A stretch of 5,658 nt of DNA from an uncultured Treponema sp. (GCA_905372345.1 CAJPPE010000124.1:1-5658); one strand, 5' to 3'. Numbered from the stretch's first letter, positions 1-5,658 are shown. A program made the numbers and translations. Notes: generated by a model not told the origin, from the sequence alone.

Positions 1-85
1 ATTTTACAGCTTCTTCACCGATGCGGGCCAGAGAATAGTTACCTAAAATAACCTTTGATGAAAGTTTAAATACAAAATCTGCCAT
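1..85 (-). CDS. Partial N-terminus, probable iron-containing alcohol dehydrogenase family protein
   Basis: Only the first 28 codons are in the window; the gene runs off the left edge on the minus strand. The start is ATG at 85-83, preceded by a good ribosome binding site (GAGGAA, minus-strand complement of 95-100) with a 9-nt spacer. The peptide begins MADFVFKLSSKVILG and continues with NYSLARIGEEAVK. A short beta strand leading into (V/I)-(I/L)-(F/L)-G, a few residues, then a helix with L..(I/L)G is how iron-dependent alcohol dehydrogenases and related glycerol dehydrogenase-like enzymes begin; these are cytosolic NAD(P)-linked oxidoreductases of aldehydes and alcohols. No catalytic or metal-binding residues are in the window, so the family call rests on a short N-terminal resemblance. 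It is transcribed divergently from the flagellar genes and has no evident functional link to them. Alternative: another Rossmann-type dehydrogenase or synthase of the same superfamily. Confidence 0.5.
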   Translation of the reverse strand, partial: MADFVFKLSSKVILGNYSLARIGEEAVK

Positions 86-94
86 CTTTTCAAA

Positions 95-100
95 TTCCTC
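95..100 (-). promoter_or_regulatory. Ribosome binding site of the divergent dehydrogenase-like gene
   Basis: Read on the minus strand this is GAGGAA, 9 nt before the ATG at 85-83. Its presence is the main reason to accept the short left-edge reading frame as a real gene start. No convincing -35/-10 pair for this gene was found on the minus strand of the intergenic region. Confidence 0.6.
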
Positions 101-153
101 TACAAGGTAAATTTTCGGCATATTTTTTTTAAACTTGAATTTTAATTGCAGCC

Positions 154-182
154 TTGCAAAATATAGTATTTTTGTTTATAAT
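154..182 (+). promoter_or_regulatory. Sigma-70-type promoter for the fliQ-fliR-flhB-flhA operon
   Basis: TTGCAA at 154-159 and a perfect TATAAT at 177-182 are separated by exactly 17 nt, the optimal sigma-70 arrangement. The region just upstream (121-147) is very A/T-rich, including a run of eight T, and could act as an UP element. Transcription would begin near 189-190, leaving a leader of about 26 nt before the fliQ ATG at 216. No sigma-28-type motif was seen. Housekeeping-sigma control of early flagellar genes is the pattern described for Treponema and Borrelia motility operons; use of this promoter here is inferred. Confidence 0.75.
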
Positions 183-205
183 GACAGAAAACCCTAGGTC
201 ATTAT
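178..205. repeat. 8-bp perfect inverted repeat overlapping the fliQ promoter, possible operator
   Basis: ATAATGAC at 178-185 is the exact reverse complement of GTCATTAT at 198-205, with 12 nt between. The left arm lies mostly in and just after the -10 box and the right arm ends at the fliQ ribosome binding site. The predicted transcription start falls between the arms, so a full RNA hairpin would not form from this promoter. A DNA-level operator is therefore the more natural reading, though chance remains possible for 8-bp arms. Confidence 0.4.
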
Positions 206-210
206 GGAGG
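206..210 (+). promoter_or_regulatory. Ribosome binding site that fixes the fliQ start at 216
   Basis: GGAGG, within the longer GGAGGGG at 206-212, stands 5 nt before the ATG at 216. The earlier in-frame ATG at 204 overlaps this site and has no comparable sequence before it. The start at 216 also gives the family-typical length of 89 residues. Confidence 0.8.
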
Positions 211-215
211 GGACT

Positions 216-485
216 ATGACTACAGGTACTATAGTTACTTTAATGCGTGAAGGTATAGGTATCATACTGATGCTTTCCGCACCCATCTTAGTTGCAGCTC
301 TTTTAGTAGGCTTAATTGTTGCAATTTTTCAGGCGACTACCTCTATACAGGAACAGACGCTGACCTTTGTTCCTAAAATTTTAACTATTTTAGGAATGAT
401 TGCTCTTTTGGCAACTTGGATGATTACGGTGTTAAGGGAATATTTTGTTTCTTTAATGAATTTAATTCCGCAGCTGGTAAGATAA
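216..485 (+). CDS. fliQ: Flagellar type III export apparatus protein FliQ
   Basis: FliQ is a small inner-membrane protein that assembles around FliP and FliR to form the export gate, the pore through which rod, hook and filament subunits enter the growing flagellum. From the ATG at 216 the product is 89 residues, the same length as enterobacterial FliQ. Two hydrophobic helices are visible, about residues 13-37 and 54-78. The conserved stretch between them reads FQATTSIQEQTL (38-49) followed by FVPK (51-54), the hallmark of the FliQ/SctS family; the S/AP pair at 21-23 in the first helix is also typical. An in-frame ATG at 204 would add four residues but lacks its own ribosome binding site. The gene heads a four-gene operon behind a strong sigma-70 promoter; fliP, its usual upstream neighbour, is absent. 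The flagellar rather than virulence-secretion identity follows from the fliR-flhB-flhA context. Confidence 0.95.
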   Translation: MTTGTIVTLMREGIGIILMLSAPILVAALLVGLIVAIFQATTSIQEQTLTFVPKILTILGMIALLATWMITVLREYFVSLMNLIPQLVR

Positions 486-503
486 GGGACATTCTATAAA
501 TAA

Positions 504-1298
504 ATGCAGCCCTTCGATTTTATCCTAAATAAAGAACCCATTTTTTTACTCGCAGCTGTACGCATTTTTGCCATATTAATGACATCCCCCCTAATGTCAA
601 TGCGCAATGTTTCACGAATTGCGAAGGTTGCTCTTGCAGGTTTAACTGCATTTATGGTAACCCCATACGCCTATCCCCACTTCGGGAATCTAAACGCCTT
701 CAGTCTTGAGTATCTTCTTTTACTTCTTGGAGAAGGGCTTATCGGTGTTTTAACCGGTTTTTTTATAAGCATTTTATTTTCTACATTCAGCACGGCGGGA
801 CAGTTTTTTTCGTTCCAGATGGGTTTCGGTGCATCGGGCGTTTTTGATGCCCTAGCTCAAGTTGAAAACCCCCTCGTAGGTCAATATTTTAACTTTATTG
901 CAGTCCTTATCTTTTTACGCATAAACGGTTTCCAACGTCTTTTTTTAGGCGGAATAATGAAGAGCATTGAGCATGTAAACTGCTTTATGTTTTTAGAAAG
1001 GCAGGAGGAGCTTTCAAGATATCTTTTAGGAGCCGTTGGAAATCTTTTTTTAAACGCAATGATAATTGCATTGCCTGTTATGGGTACTCTTATTTTAATT
1101 CACATAACAATGGGACTTTTAACAAAGGCAGCCCCTCAGATGAACCTTCTATCGGAAGGCTTCCCCATTACTATTTTAACTGCCTTTTTTATTTTAGCTC
1201 TTGCTCTGCCTTTTTTTATAAACACCTTTGAAATTATTTTAGAAAAAGGCTTTTCGGATTTTTGGCGGCTTTTAGACAGTTTAGGGGGTACTAAATGA
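504..1298 (+). CDS. fliR: Flagellar type III export apparatus protein FliR
   Basis: FliR joins FliP and FliQ in the helical export-gate complex in the cytoplasmic membrane at the base of the flagellum. The product is 264 residues, normal for the family, and strongly hydrophobic, with several membrane helices. Conserved blocks visible are RIFAILMTSPL (20-30), GEGLIG (76-81), AGQFFSFQMGFG (98-109) and GLLTKAAPQMN with a following FPI (204-222). The last matches the FliR/SctT signature around PQMN. Loop residues 157-172, between helices, are polar. The ATG at 504 directly follows an in-frame TAA at 501, so no longer version exists. The ribosome binding site is poor: the best candidate, AAGGGA at 484-489, is 14 nt from the ATG and overlaps the fliQ stop codon, suggesting dependence on fliQ translation. 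The 3' end overlaps flhB by 4 bp (ATGA). Confidence 0.95.
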   Translation: MQPFDFILNKEPIFLLAAVRIFAILMTSPLMSMRNVSRIAKVALAGLTAFMVTPYAYPHFGNLNAFSLEYLLLLLGEGLIGVLTGFFISILFSTFSTAGQFFSFQMGFGASGVFDALAQVENPLVGQYFNFIAVLIFLRINGFQRLFLGGIMKSIEHVNCFMFLERQEELSRYLLGAVGNLFLNAMIIALPVMGTLILIHITMGLLTKAAPQMNLLSEGFPITILTAFFILALALPFFINTFEIILEKGFSDFWRLLDSLGGTK

Positions 1299-2467
1299 TA
1301 TCAGGAAAATCGTCCCTCCTTTACCAAAAATATTTTTCTCAAGAAGAGCTCCTTCTCAATAAAACGATAGGCTTGCAATGGTTCGCTGCTGAAGATGAAG
1401 GCAGAACGGAAGACCCGACCGAATATAAGATACGCAAGGCCCGGGAAGAAGGAAGAGTTGCAAAAAGTCAGGACTTAAATGCTGCAATGGTTGTGCTGCT
1501 TCCCGTAATCAGCCTTATAATAATGGGGCCCTATATATTTAAATCTTTAATGCAGGTCATCGCCTTCTTTTTTGAACGCTGCACAACGGAAGAGGTTGTC
1601 AATGGAGCTTGGTTCGGGATTTTTATTTCATATTTTTTTAAAACGGTTTTTCCGATAACAGGGGTAGCCCTAATTTCGGGAGTGCTGGGAAATATTATTC
1701 AAAACAGGGGTTTTTTATTTTCGACAAAACCTATTCAACCCGATTTTAAAAGAGTTACTCCCAATTTTGTGAGGTTCTTTAAAAGAGCTCTCTTTTCTGC
1801 CGAGGGGCTTTTTAATTTGGCTAAATCGCTTTTTAAGGTTGTCATTATAGGCTTTATAGGATATCTTGTTATAAAAAACAATATCACAAAGATGATAGCC
1901 CTGCTTCAATCCGATTTTCCCAATTCGATAATTTTTATAGCAAAAACAGCTGCTCAAATATTGGTGTATGCTGCGATCGCATTGGTTCTTTTAAGTATTC
2001 CCGATTACTTTTTCCAAAAACGTCAGTTTTCGGAATCGTTAAAAATGTCAAAAACGGAAGTAACCGATGAGTATAAAGAATTGGAAGGCGATCCGATGGT
2101 AAAGGCTCAAATAAACAGGCAGATGCAGGCAATCTTGCAAAAAACCGGTATAAAAAACGTTCCGGATGCCGATGTCGTTATTACAAACCCGACCCATTAT
2201 GCTGTCGCTCTTCAATGGAAACAAGGCGTTATGCCGGCTCCTATGGTTATATCGAAGGGTGTCGATGCGACAGCCCAAAACATAAAAAGAATTGCCCGGG
2301 AAAACGACATTCCTACTATTGAAAATGTTCCATTGGCCCGAGCCCTTTACGCTAACGTAGATTTAGGACAGATAATTCCAAGCGAATATTATCAATCGCT
2401 TTCGATTATTTTCTTAAAAATTTACTCGATGAAAGAAAAAGAAATGTTAAGGAAAAGATGGAGGTAA
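1295..2467 (+). CDS. flhB: Flagellar export specificity switch protein FlhB
   Basis: FlhB is the membrane protein that, after self-cleavage and interaction with the hook-length ruler FliK, switches export from rod/hook to filament substrates. The product has 390 residues: an N-terminal segment, about four membrane helices (roughly 63-88, 104-133, 176-195, 212-238) and a cytosolic domain from about 240. The autocleavage motif NPTH is intact at residues 298-301 (bases 2186-2197), within DVVITNPTHYAVAL; cleavage between Asn298 and Pro299 would release a 92-residue C-terminal fragment. The conserved start of the family, GRTEDPTEYKIRKAREEGRVAKS, begins at residue 36, after a 26-residue leader and an LQWFA block like that near the start of Bacillus FlhB. 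The ATG at 1295 is supported by AGGGGG at 1283-1288 (6-nt spacer) and the ATGA overlap with fliR, implying translational coupling. flhA follows after 8 bp. Confidence 0.96.
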   Translation: MISGKSSLLYQKYFSQEELLLNKTIGLQWFAAEDEGRTEDPTEYKIRKAREEGRVAKSQDLNAAMVVLLPVISLIIMGPYIFKSLMQVIAFFFERCTTEEVVNGAWFGIFISYFFKTVFPITGVALISGVLGNIIQNRGFLFSTKPIQPDFKRVTPNFVRFFKRALFSAEGLFNLAKSLFKVVIIGFIGYLVIKNNITKMIALLQSDFPNSIIFIAKTAAQILVYAAIALVLLSIPDYFFQKRQFSESLKMSKTEVTDEYKELEGDPMVKAQINRQMQAILQKTGIKNVPDADVVITNPTHYAVALQWKQGVMPAPMVISKGVDATAQNIKRIARENDIPTIENVPLARALYANVDLGQIIPSEYYQSLSIIFLKIYSMKEKEMLRKRWR

Positions 2468-2475
2468 AACGATAA

Positions 2476-4572
2476 ATGGCCGAAAACAGATTTTTTAAAG
2501 AAGTACCGAATGCCTTGGTAGCTATTGGAGCTATCATGGTAATATTTGTGATTATTATTCCTCTGCCTACAGCTCTTTTAGACTTTTTTATGGCACTGAA
2601 TCTTATATTCAGTTTGATAATATTACTCATAGTTTTATTTGTAGATAAGCCTACGGAGTTTACGGTTTTCCCTTCATTGCTTTTAGTCTCCACCATATTC
2701 GGCCTTGCCCTAAACGTTTCATCTACAAGGCTTATTCTAACATATGGAGAAAAATTTAACGGAAAGATGATCGCAGCCTTCAGTCAATTTGTTATCGGCT
2801 CTACAGGAAATCAAGGTTTGGTCATAGGTTTTGTAGTTTTTATCATTTTGATTGCCGTTCAAGCCTTTGTAATCACAAAGGGAGCAACAAGAATTGCCGA
2901 GGTTGCAGCCCGTTTTGCCTTAGACTTTAATAATACCAGAAGTATGTCTATAGAAGCAGAGTACAATGCAGGCGTTATAACTGAAGCCGAAGCCCGAAAG
3001 AAAAAAGAAGAATTACAAAGGTCTACGGATTTTTACGGGGCTATGGACGGTGCGAGTAAATTCGTTTCGGGAAACGTAAAAATAGGAATCTTTATAACGG
3101 TCTTAAATATTGTAGCAGGTTTAATCGTAGGTATAGTGTTTAGACAAGAAGAATTCACTAAAGCGATGCAGATGTACACAAGGTTTACAATAGGGGACGG
3201 ACTTTTAGCTCAGCTTCCTTCTCTTTTTATATCGGTTGCAACAGGTCTTGTAGTAACCCGCTCAGCTTCAACAGGCTCTTTCGGAAAAGACATCACAGAC
3301 CAATTTGCACGCAATTCGACTGTTTATTACATAGCAGCTATTACCTTGACTGTGATGGCAGTTTTACCCGGCTTCCCGTCAATAATCTTAATTATAATTG
3401 CTTTAAGCCTTGCCTTTTTAGGCTGGAGGCTGCAGACAACAAAGGTAACAAGGGCTCAAAAAGAACAGGCGGCTAAAGAAGCCCAAGCCGCATCGGAAAA
3501 AGCGGCAAAAACCGAAACCGACGATACCAAGGCTGTAAGCCCTTATGACGATCTTTCCTTACAATTCGGATACGGCCTTATTCCTTTGGTCGATGAAAAA
3601 AGAGGCTCAGACCTCGTTCCGCGAGTTAAACGCATAAGAAAAGAAATAGCCCTCGAAACCGGTCTTGTAATGCCGGTTATCAGAATGATGGATGCCATGA
3701 ACCTTCCTCCTGATGAATATTGTATTACAATACAGGGAGCCGAGGTAGCGAGATCAAAGATAAGAATGGGCGCATACCTCGCAGTAAACCCTGGAAATGT
3801 TCAAGATGAAATACCCGGCGAACCTACCTTAGATCCGGCCTTCGGTCTTCCGGCTATTTGGATTTCCGAATCAAACCAAGCAGCCGCCGAAAGGGCCGGA
3901 TATACGGTTATAGATCCGCCTTCCATCATAGCAACTCATTTAACGCAGGTTATAAAAACACATGCGGATGACATCCTTTCAAGACAGATGGTAAGCAACA
4001 TCTTGGATTCCGCAAAAAAATTAAACCCAATCGTCGTCGACGAAATTCAGTCAAACGACAAGCTGACATTGGGAGACTTGCAAACAGTCTTTAAGTGCCT
4101 CCTTAGGGAAAATGTTTCCATACGAAACACCACGGCCATTCTTGAAACCATCGCAGACTATAGGCGCATAACCGGAGACATGTATATAATAGCCGAAAAA
4201 GTCAGACAAAGGTTAGGCAGACAAATTGTTCAGCAATATCTGGGAGAAGACAAGGCATTGCGGGCTTTTATGGTAGACTCAGCCTTTTTCCAAACCGTTT
4301 TGGCAAGCCGCATAGATACCCTGACCGGCCCTCAACCTGCAATAGACACTGAATCGAAAAAAGCATGGCTTAGAGCCGTTCAAAATGCATATAACAACTT
4401 TAATGCACAATTTGTAGGCATCGCAGTTATTCTCGTTCCCGAAGAAGGCAGACTTTTGATAAAACGGCTTCTTGAATACGAAATGCCCATGGTTCCGGTT
4501 TTATCCGTCCCCGAAATTCCAAAGGATGTTTCGGTCATCGGTATGGGAAATATCACCCCTGAAATTCAATAA
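2476..4572 (+). CDS. flhA: Flagellar type III export gate protein FlhA
   Basis: FlhA is the largest membrane subunit of the export apparatus; its ring of cytosolic domains receives chaperone-substrate complexes and it couples export to the proton gradient. The 698-residue product has the expected plan: about eight membrane helices within residues 12-320, a cytosolic loop at about 136-202, an Ala/Lys/Glu-rich linker (about 322-355) and a large C-terminal domain (357-698). Family motifs include NVSSTRLIL (80-88), GATRIAEVAARFALD (136-150), DFYGAMDGASKFVSG (185-199) and TIGDGLLAQLPSL (238-250). Two departures stand out: the usual PGKQ-type loop after LD is FNNTRS (151-156), and Asn200 sits where Salmonella has Asp208. 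Counterparts of Arg147, Arg154, Asp158, Asp199, Lys203 and Asp249 are all present. The ATG at 2476 has GGAGGT at 2460-2465, 10 nt upstream, inside the end of flhB. The operon ends here; no terminator hairpin is evident after the stop. Confidence 0.97.
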   Translation: MAENRFFKEVPNALVAIGAIMVIFVIIIPLPTALLDFFMALNLIFSLIILLIVLFVDKPTEFTVFPSLLLVSTIFGLALNVSSTRLILTYGEKFNGKMIAAFSQFVIGSTGNQGLVIGFVVFIILIAVQAFVITKGATRIAEVAARFALDFNNTRSMSIEAEYNAGVITEAEARKKKEELQRSTDFYGAMDGASKFVSGNVKIGIFITVLNIVAGLIVGIVFRQEEFTKAMQMYTRFTIGDGLLAQLPSLFISVATGLVVTRSASTGSFGKDITDQFARNSTVYYIAAITLTVMAVLPGFPSIILIIIALSLAFLGWRLQTTKVTRAQKEQAAKEAQAASEKAAKTETDDTKAVSPYDDLSLQFGYGLIPLVDEKRGSDLVPRVKRIRKEIALETGLVMPVIRMMDAMNLPPDEYCITIQGAEVARSKIRMGAYLAVNPGNVQDEIPGEPTLDPAFGLPAIWISESNQAAAERAGYTVIDPPSIIATHLTQVIKTHADDILSRQMVSNILDSAKKLNPIVVDEIQSNDKLTLGDLQTVFKCLLRENVSIRNTTAILETIADYRRITGDMYIIAEKVRQRLGRQIVQQYLGEDKALRAFMVDSAFFQTVLASRIDTLTGPQPAIDTESKKAWLRAVQNAYNNFNAQFVGIAVILVPEEGRLLIKRLLEYEMPMVPVLSVPEIPKDVSVIGMGNITPEIQ

Positions 4573-4590
4573 TATCTCTCTCTCAGCCTA

Positions 4591-4619
4591 TTGACTAAAC
4601 ATGTAAAATAATGTATCTT
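4591..4619 (+). promoter_or_regulatory. Sigma-70-like promoter for the downstream lipoprotein gene
   Basis: TTGACT at 4591-4596 (five of six to consensus) and TATCTT at 4614-4619 (four of six) are 17 nt apart. Transcription would start near 4626 and leave a leader of roughly 17 nt ending at the GGAGA ribosome binding site (4631-4635). This would let the lipoprotein be expressed independently of the flagellar operon, although read-through from flhA is also possible because no terminator is seen between them. Confidence 0.55.
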
Positions 4620-4642
4620 TTAGGTTTATTGGAGATTATTTT

Positions 4643-5658
4643 ATGATAAAAAAACACAAATTAATCGGCTTTGCAGCCGTTGCAGCGTTTTTTTTGCTGC
4701 TATCTTGTAAAAATAACCTTTCACCGGAAATCCCTGTTGAGGACATTATTATCTCGTCGAATGATGAAGGCGAAATTTCTGGAGGAATTTCTATTGTAAA
4801 AGACATGACAAAAAGCATAACCGTGAAAATTATACCTGAAAATGCAACAAATAAAACTCTAGCATATTCTTCAACACCTGGTGAGGTCGCCGCCATTGAC
4901 CGCTCCGGTTCGATTAGAGCAGGCAAAGTCGGGAATGCGGTCATCAAAATAACGGCGGCAAACGGCGTACAAAAAACGATCAATGTTCGCGTTACGCCGA
5001 AACCGATTCCTGTTACAAACATTGTGTTTGAGGAATCTGCACCGGAATCTTTGATTATTGGTGAAAACTATAGAATCATGGCAAAAGCACAACCTAATGA
5101 TGCAACGAATAAAGGGCTTACCTACACCGCAGACAATGATAAAGCATATGTTGCTTCCGACGGTACGGTAACCGCTCAATCAGAAGGAACTGTTACCATA
5201 ACCGTAAAGTCTCAAAGCAATCCTGCAATTACAGAGACGGTTACGTTCACAGTCAAAAAGAAGCCGCAGATCAAATACGAATCAAAACAAGCTGTTATGG
5301 TCGAAAGCGCTGCCGGTAAATATACATTCGAGCTGCAAACGATAGACGGCAAGTTGGATTATGAACCGAGCTTTACGTCGAATACCTTGCCGTGGGTTTC
5401 GGGAGCTCCGACAATCAGTTCACGAACCGATCCTGCTAAGGACGTAATTTCATTTACCTGCCTTAAAAACAAAACCGTGTGGGACAGGCGTGCGTACATT
5501 AAATTCAAAGACAAAAAAACAGGTCAATATATTAAAGGCGCCGACGGAAAAGATCTCGAAGCGAAAATACTGCAAAAACGCAATGAAAATCCTGTTGTGC
5601 ATTACAAATGGGTCGACGGAATAGGCAGCCCTGCTGAAAACGAAAAAGAAAAAGTAGG
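4643..5658 (+). CDS. Partial lipoprotein with two Big_2-type Ig-like domains and a BACON-like segment
   Basis: The reading frame is open from the ATG at 4643 to the right edge (338 codons plus 2 bases), so the C-terminus is missing. GGAGA at 4631-4635 lies 7 nt before the ATG. Residues 1-22 form a lipoprotein signal peptide: KKHK, a hydrophobic stretch with FFLLL, and a lipobox LLSC with the lipidated Cys at 22; the relaxed Ser before Cys is common in spirochaetes. Two Ig-like repeats follow, about residues 32-118 and 123-205. Each opens with VxxI, carries a PxxATNKxL turn (65-73 and 151-159), a D.(S/D)G.(I/V).A strand, then G.(A/V).I.(I/V). After them, residues about 217-315 contain LPWVSG, a KNKTVWDRRAYIKF block and a closing ILQKR, resembling BACON adhesion/carbohydrate-binding domains. 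The protein is probably surface or periplasm anchored, perhaps in adhesion; the function is unknown. It has no recognised flagellar role. Confidence 0.88.
   Translation, partial: MIKKHKLIGFAAVAAFFLLLSCKNNLSPEIPVEDIIISSNDEGEISGGISIVKDMTKSITVKIIPENATNKTLAYSSTPGEVAAIDRSGSIRAGKVGNAVIKITAANGVQKTINVRVTPKPIPVTNIVFEESAPESLIIGENYRIMAKAQPNDATNKGLTYTADNDKAYVASDGTVTAQSEGTVTITVKSQSNPAITETVTFTVKKKPQIKYESKQAVMVESAAGKYTFELQTIDGKLDYEPSFTSNTLPWVSGAPTISSRTDPAKDVISFTCLKNKTVWDRRAYIKFKDKKTGQYIKGADGKDLEAKILQKRNENPVVHYKWVDGIGSPAENEKEKV
4736..5257 (+). repeat. Two tandem Big_2-like domain repeats within the lipoprotein gene
   Basis: The units span about 4736-4996 and 5009-5257. They are clearly related in protein (PENATNKTL against PNDATNKGL, SGSIRAGKVGNAVIKI against DGTVTAQSEGTVTITV) but have diverged at the DNA level, with only short shared stretches such as GCAAC(A/G)AATAAA. 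This indicates an old duplication or assembly from related modules rather than a recent tandem copy that could recombine easily. Confidence 0.75.

Noticed and set aside
86..160. Divergent minus-strand promoter for the dehydrogenase-like gene, using the palindromic TTGCAA at 154-159 as a shared -35
   Set aside because: No acceptable -10 box lies 16-18 nt downstream on the minus strand. Other pairs match the consensus only at 3-4 of 6 positions.
204..215. Alternative fliQ start at the ATG at 204
   Set aside because: It overlaps the GGAGG that serves the ATG at 216, has no site of its own, and would make FliQ four residues longer than the typical length.
1715..2696. Several minus-strand open frames of 65-96 codons across flhB and the start of flhA
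   Set aside because: They are antisense shadows of strongly conserved coding sequence, and no gene content could be recognised in them.
4573..4642. Rho-independent terminator after flhA
   Set aside because: Only weak dyads are present (ACAT/ATGT with a long loop, CTAAA/TTTAG far apart). There is no GC-rich stem followed by a T run.
4636..5022. Minus-strand open frame of 128 codons, and a second at 4871-5179
   Set aside because: Both lie opposite the plus-strand lipoprotein gene, which has a signal peptide, lipobox, ribosome binding site and recognisable domains. The antisense peptides resemble no family and have no credible start signals.
4643..5658. Horizontal acquisition of the lipoprotein gene judged from CpG-rich composition
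   Set aside because: A 120-base sample of the gene has about 12 CpG, but a sample of the soluble-domain part of flhA (3481-3600) has about 10. The contrast seen against membrane-helix regions reflects protein composition.
1..5658. CRISPR array, tRNA, rRNA, insertion sequence or phage attachment site
   Set aside because: No regularly spaced repeats, no tRNA-like cloverleaf or conserved TPsiC sequence, no transposase reading frame and no terminal inverted repeats were seen on either strand.

Overview
The window is a piece of a spirochaete chromosome, most likely a Treponema of the oral T. denticola type. The evidence is moderately low GC, frequent Phe/Leu-rich T tracts, a complete fliQ-fliR-flhB-flhA block in the order known from treponemes, and a following lipoprotein gene with a relaxed spirochaete-style lipobox (LLSC) and Big_2-type Ig-like repeats. 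The genus is an inference from gene order and protein character; no search was run.

Layout, left to right. (1) Positions 1-85 hold the 5' end of a minus-strand gene, probably an iron-containing alcohol dehydrogenase family protein. (2) A 130-bp divergent intergenic region (86-215) carries a near-consensus sigma-70 promoter firing into fliQ. An 8-bp perfect inverted repeat starts inside its -10 box and ends at the fliQ ribosome binding site. (3) Positions 216-4572 are a tight plus-strand operon, fliQ, fliR, flhB, flhA, with gaps of 18 bp, a 4-bp ATGA overlap, and 8 bp. (4) A 70-bp gap holds a second sigma-70-like promoter. (5) From 4643 to the right edge runs an incomplete lipoprotein gene (338 codons visible) with two Big_2-like domains and a BACON-like segment.

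The four flagellar genes encode most of the membrane core of the flagellar type III export apparatus. FliQ and FliR (with FliP, not in the window) form the export gate, FlhB is the self-cleaving substrate-specificity switch, and FlhA is the export gate/energy-coupling protein. In a spirochaete they build periplasmic flagella. fliP does not precede fliQ and flhF does not follow flhA, unlike the T. pallidum arrangement as I remember it, so the block appears detached from the larger motility operon and has its own promoter.

No clearly new system is visible. The points most worth a second look are two departures in FlhA (an altered FHIPEP-family signature loop and Asn at the position of Salmonella Asp208), the operator-like palindrome at the fliQ promoter, and the modular lipoprotein placed where flhF would be expected.
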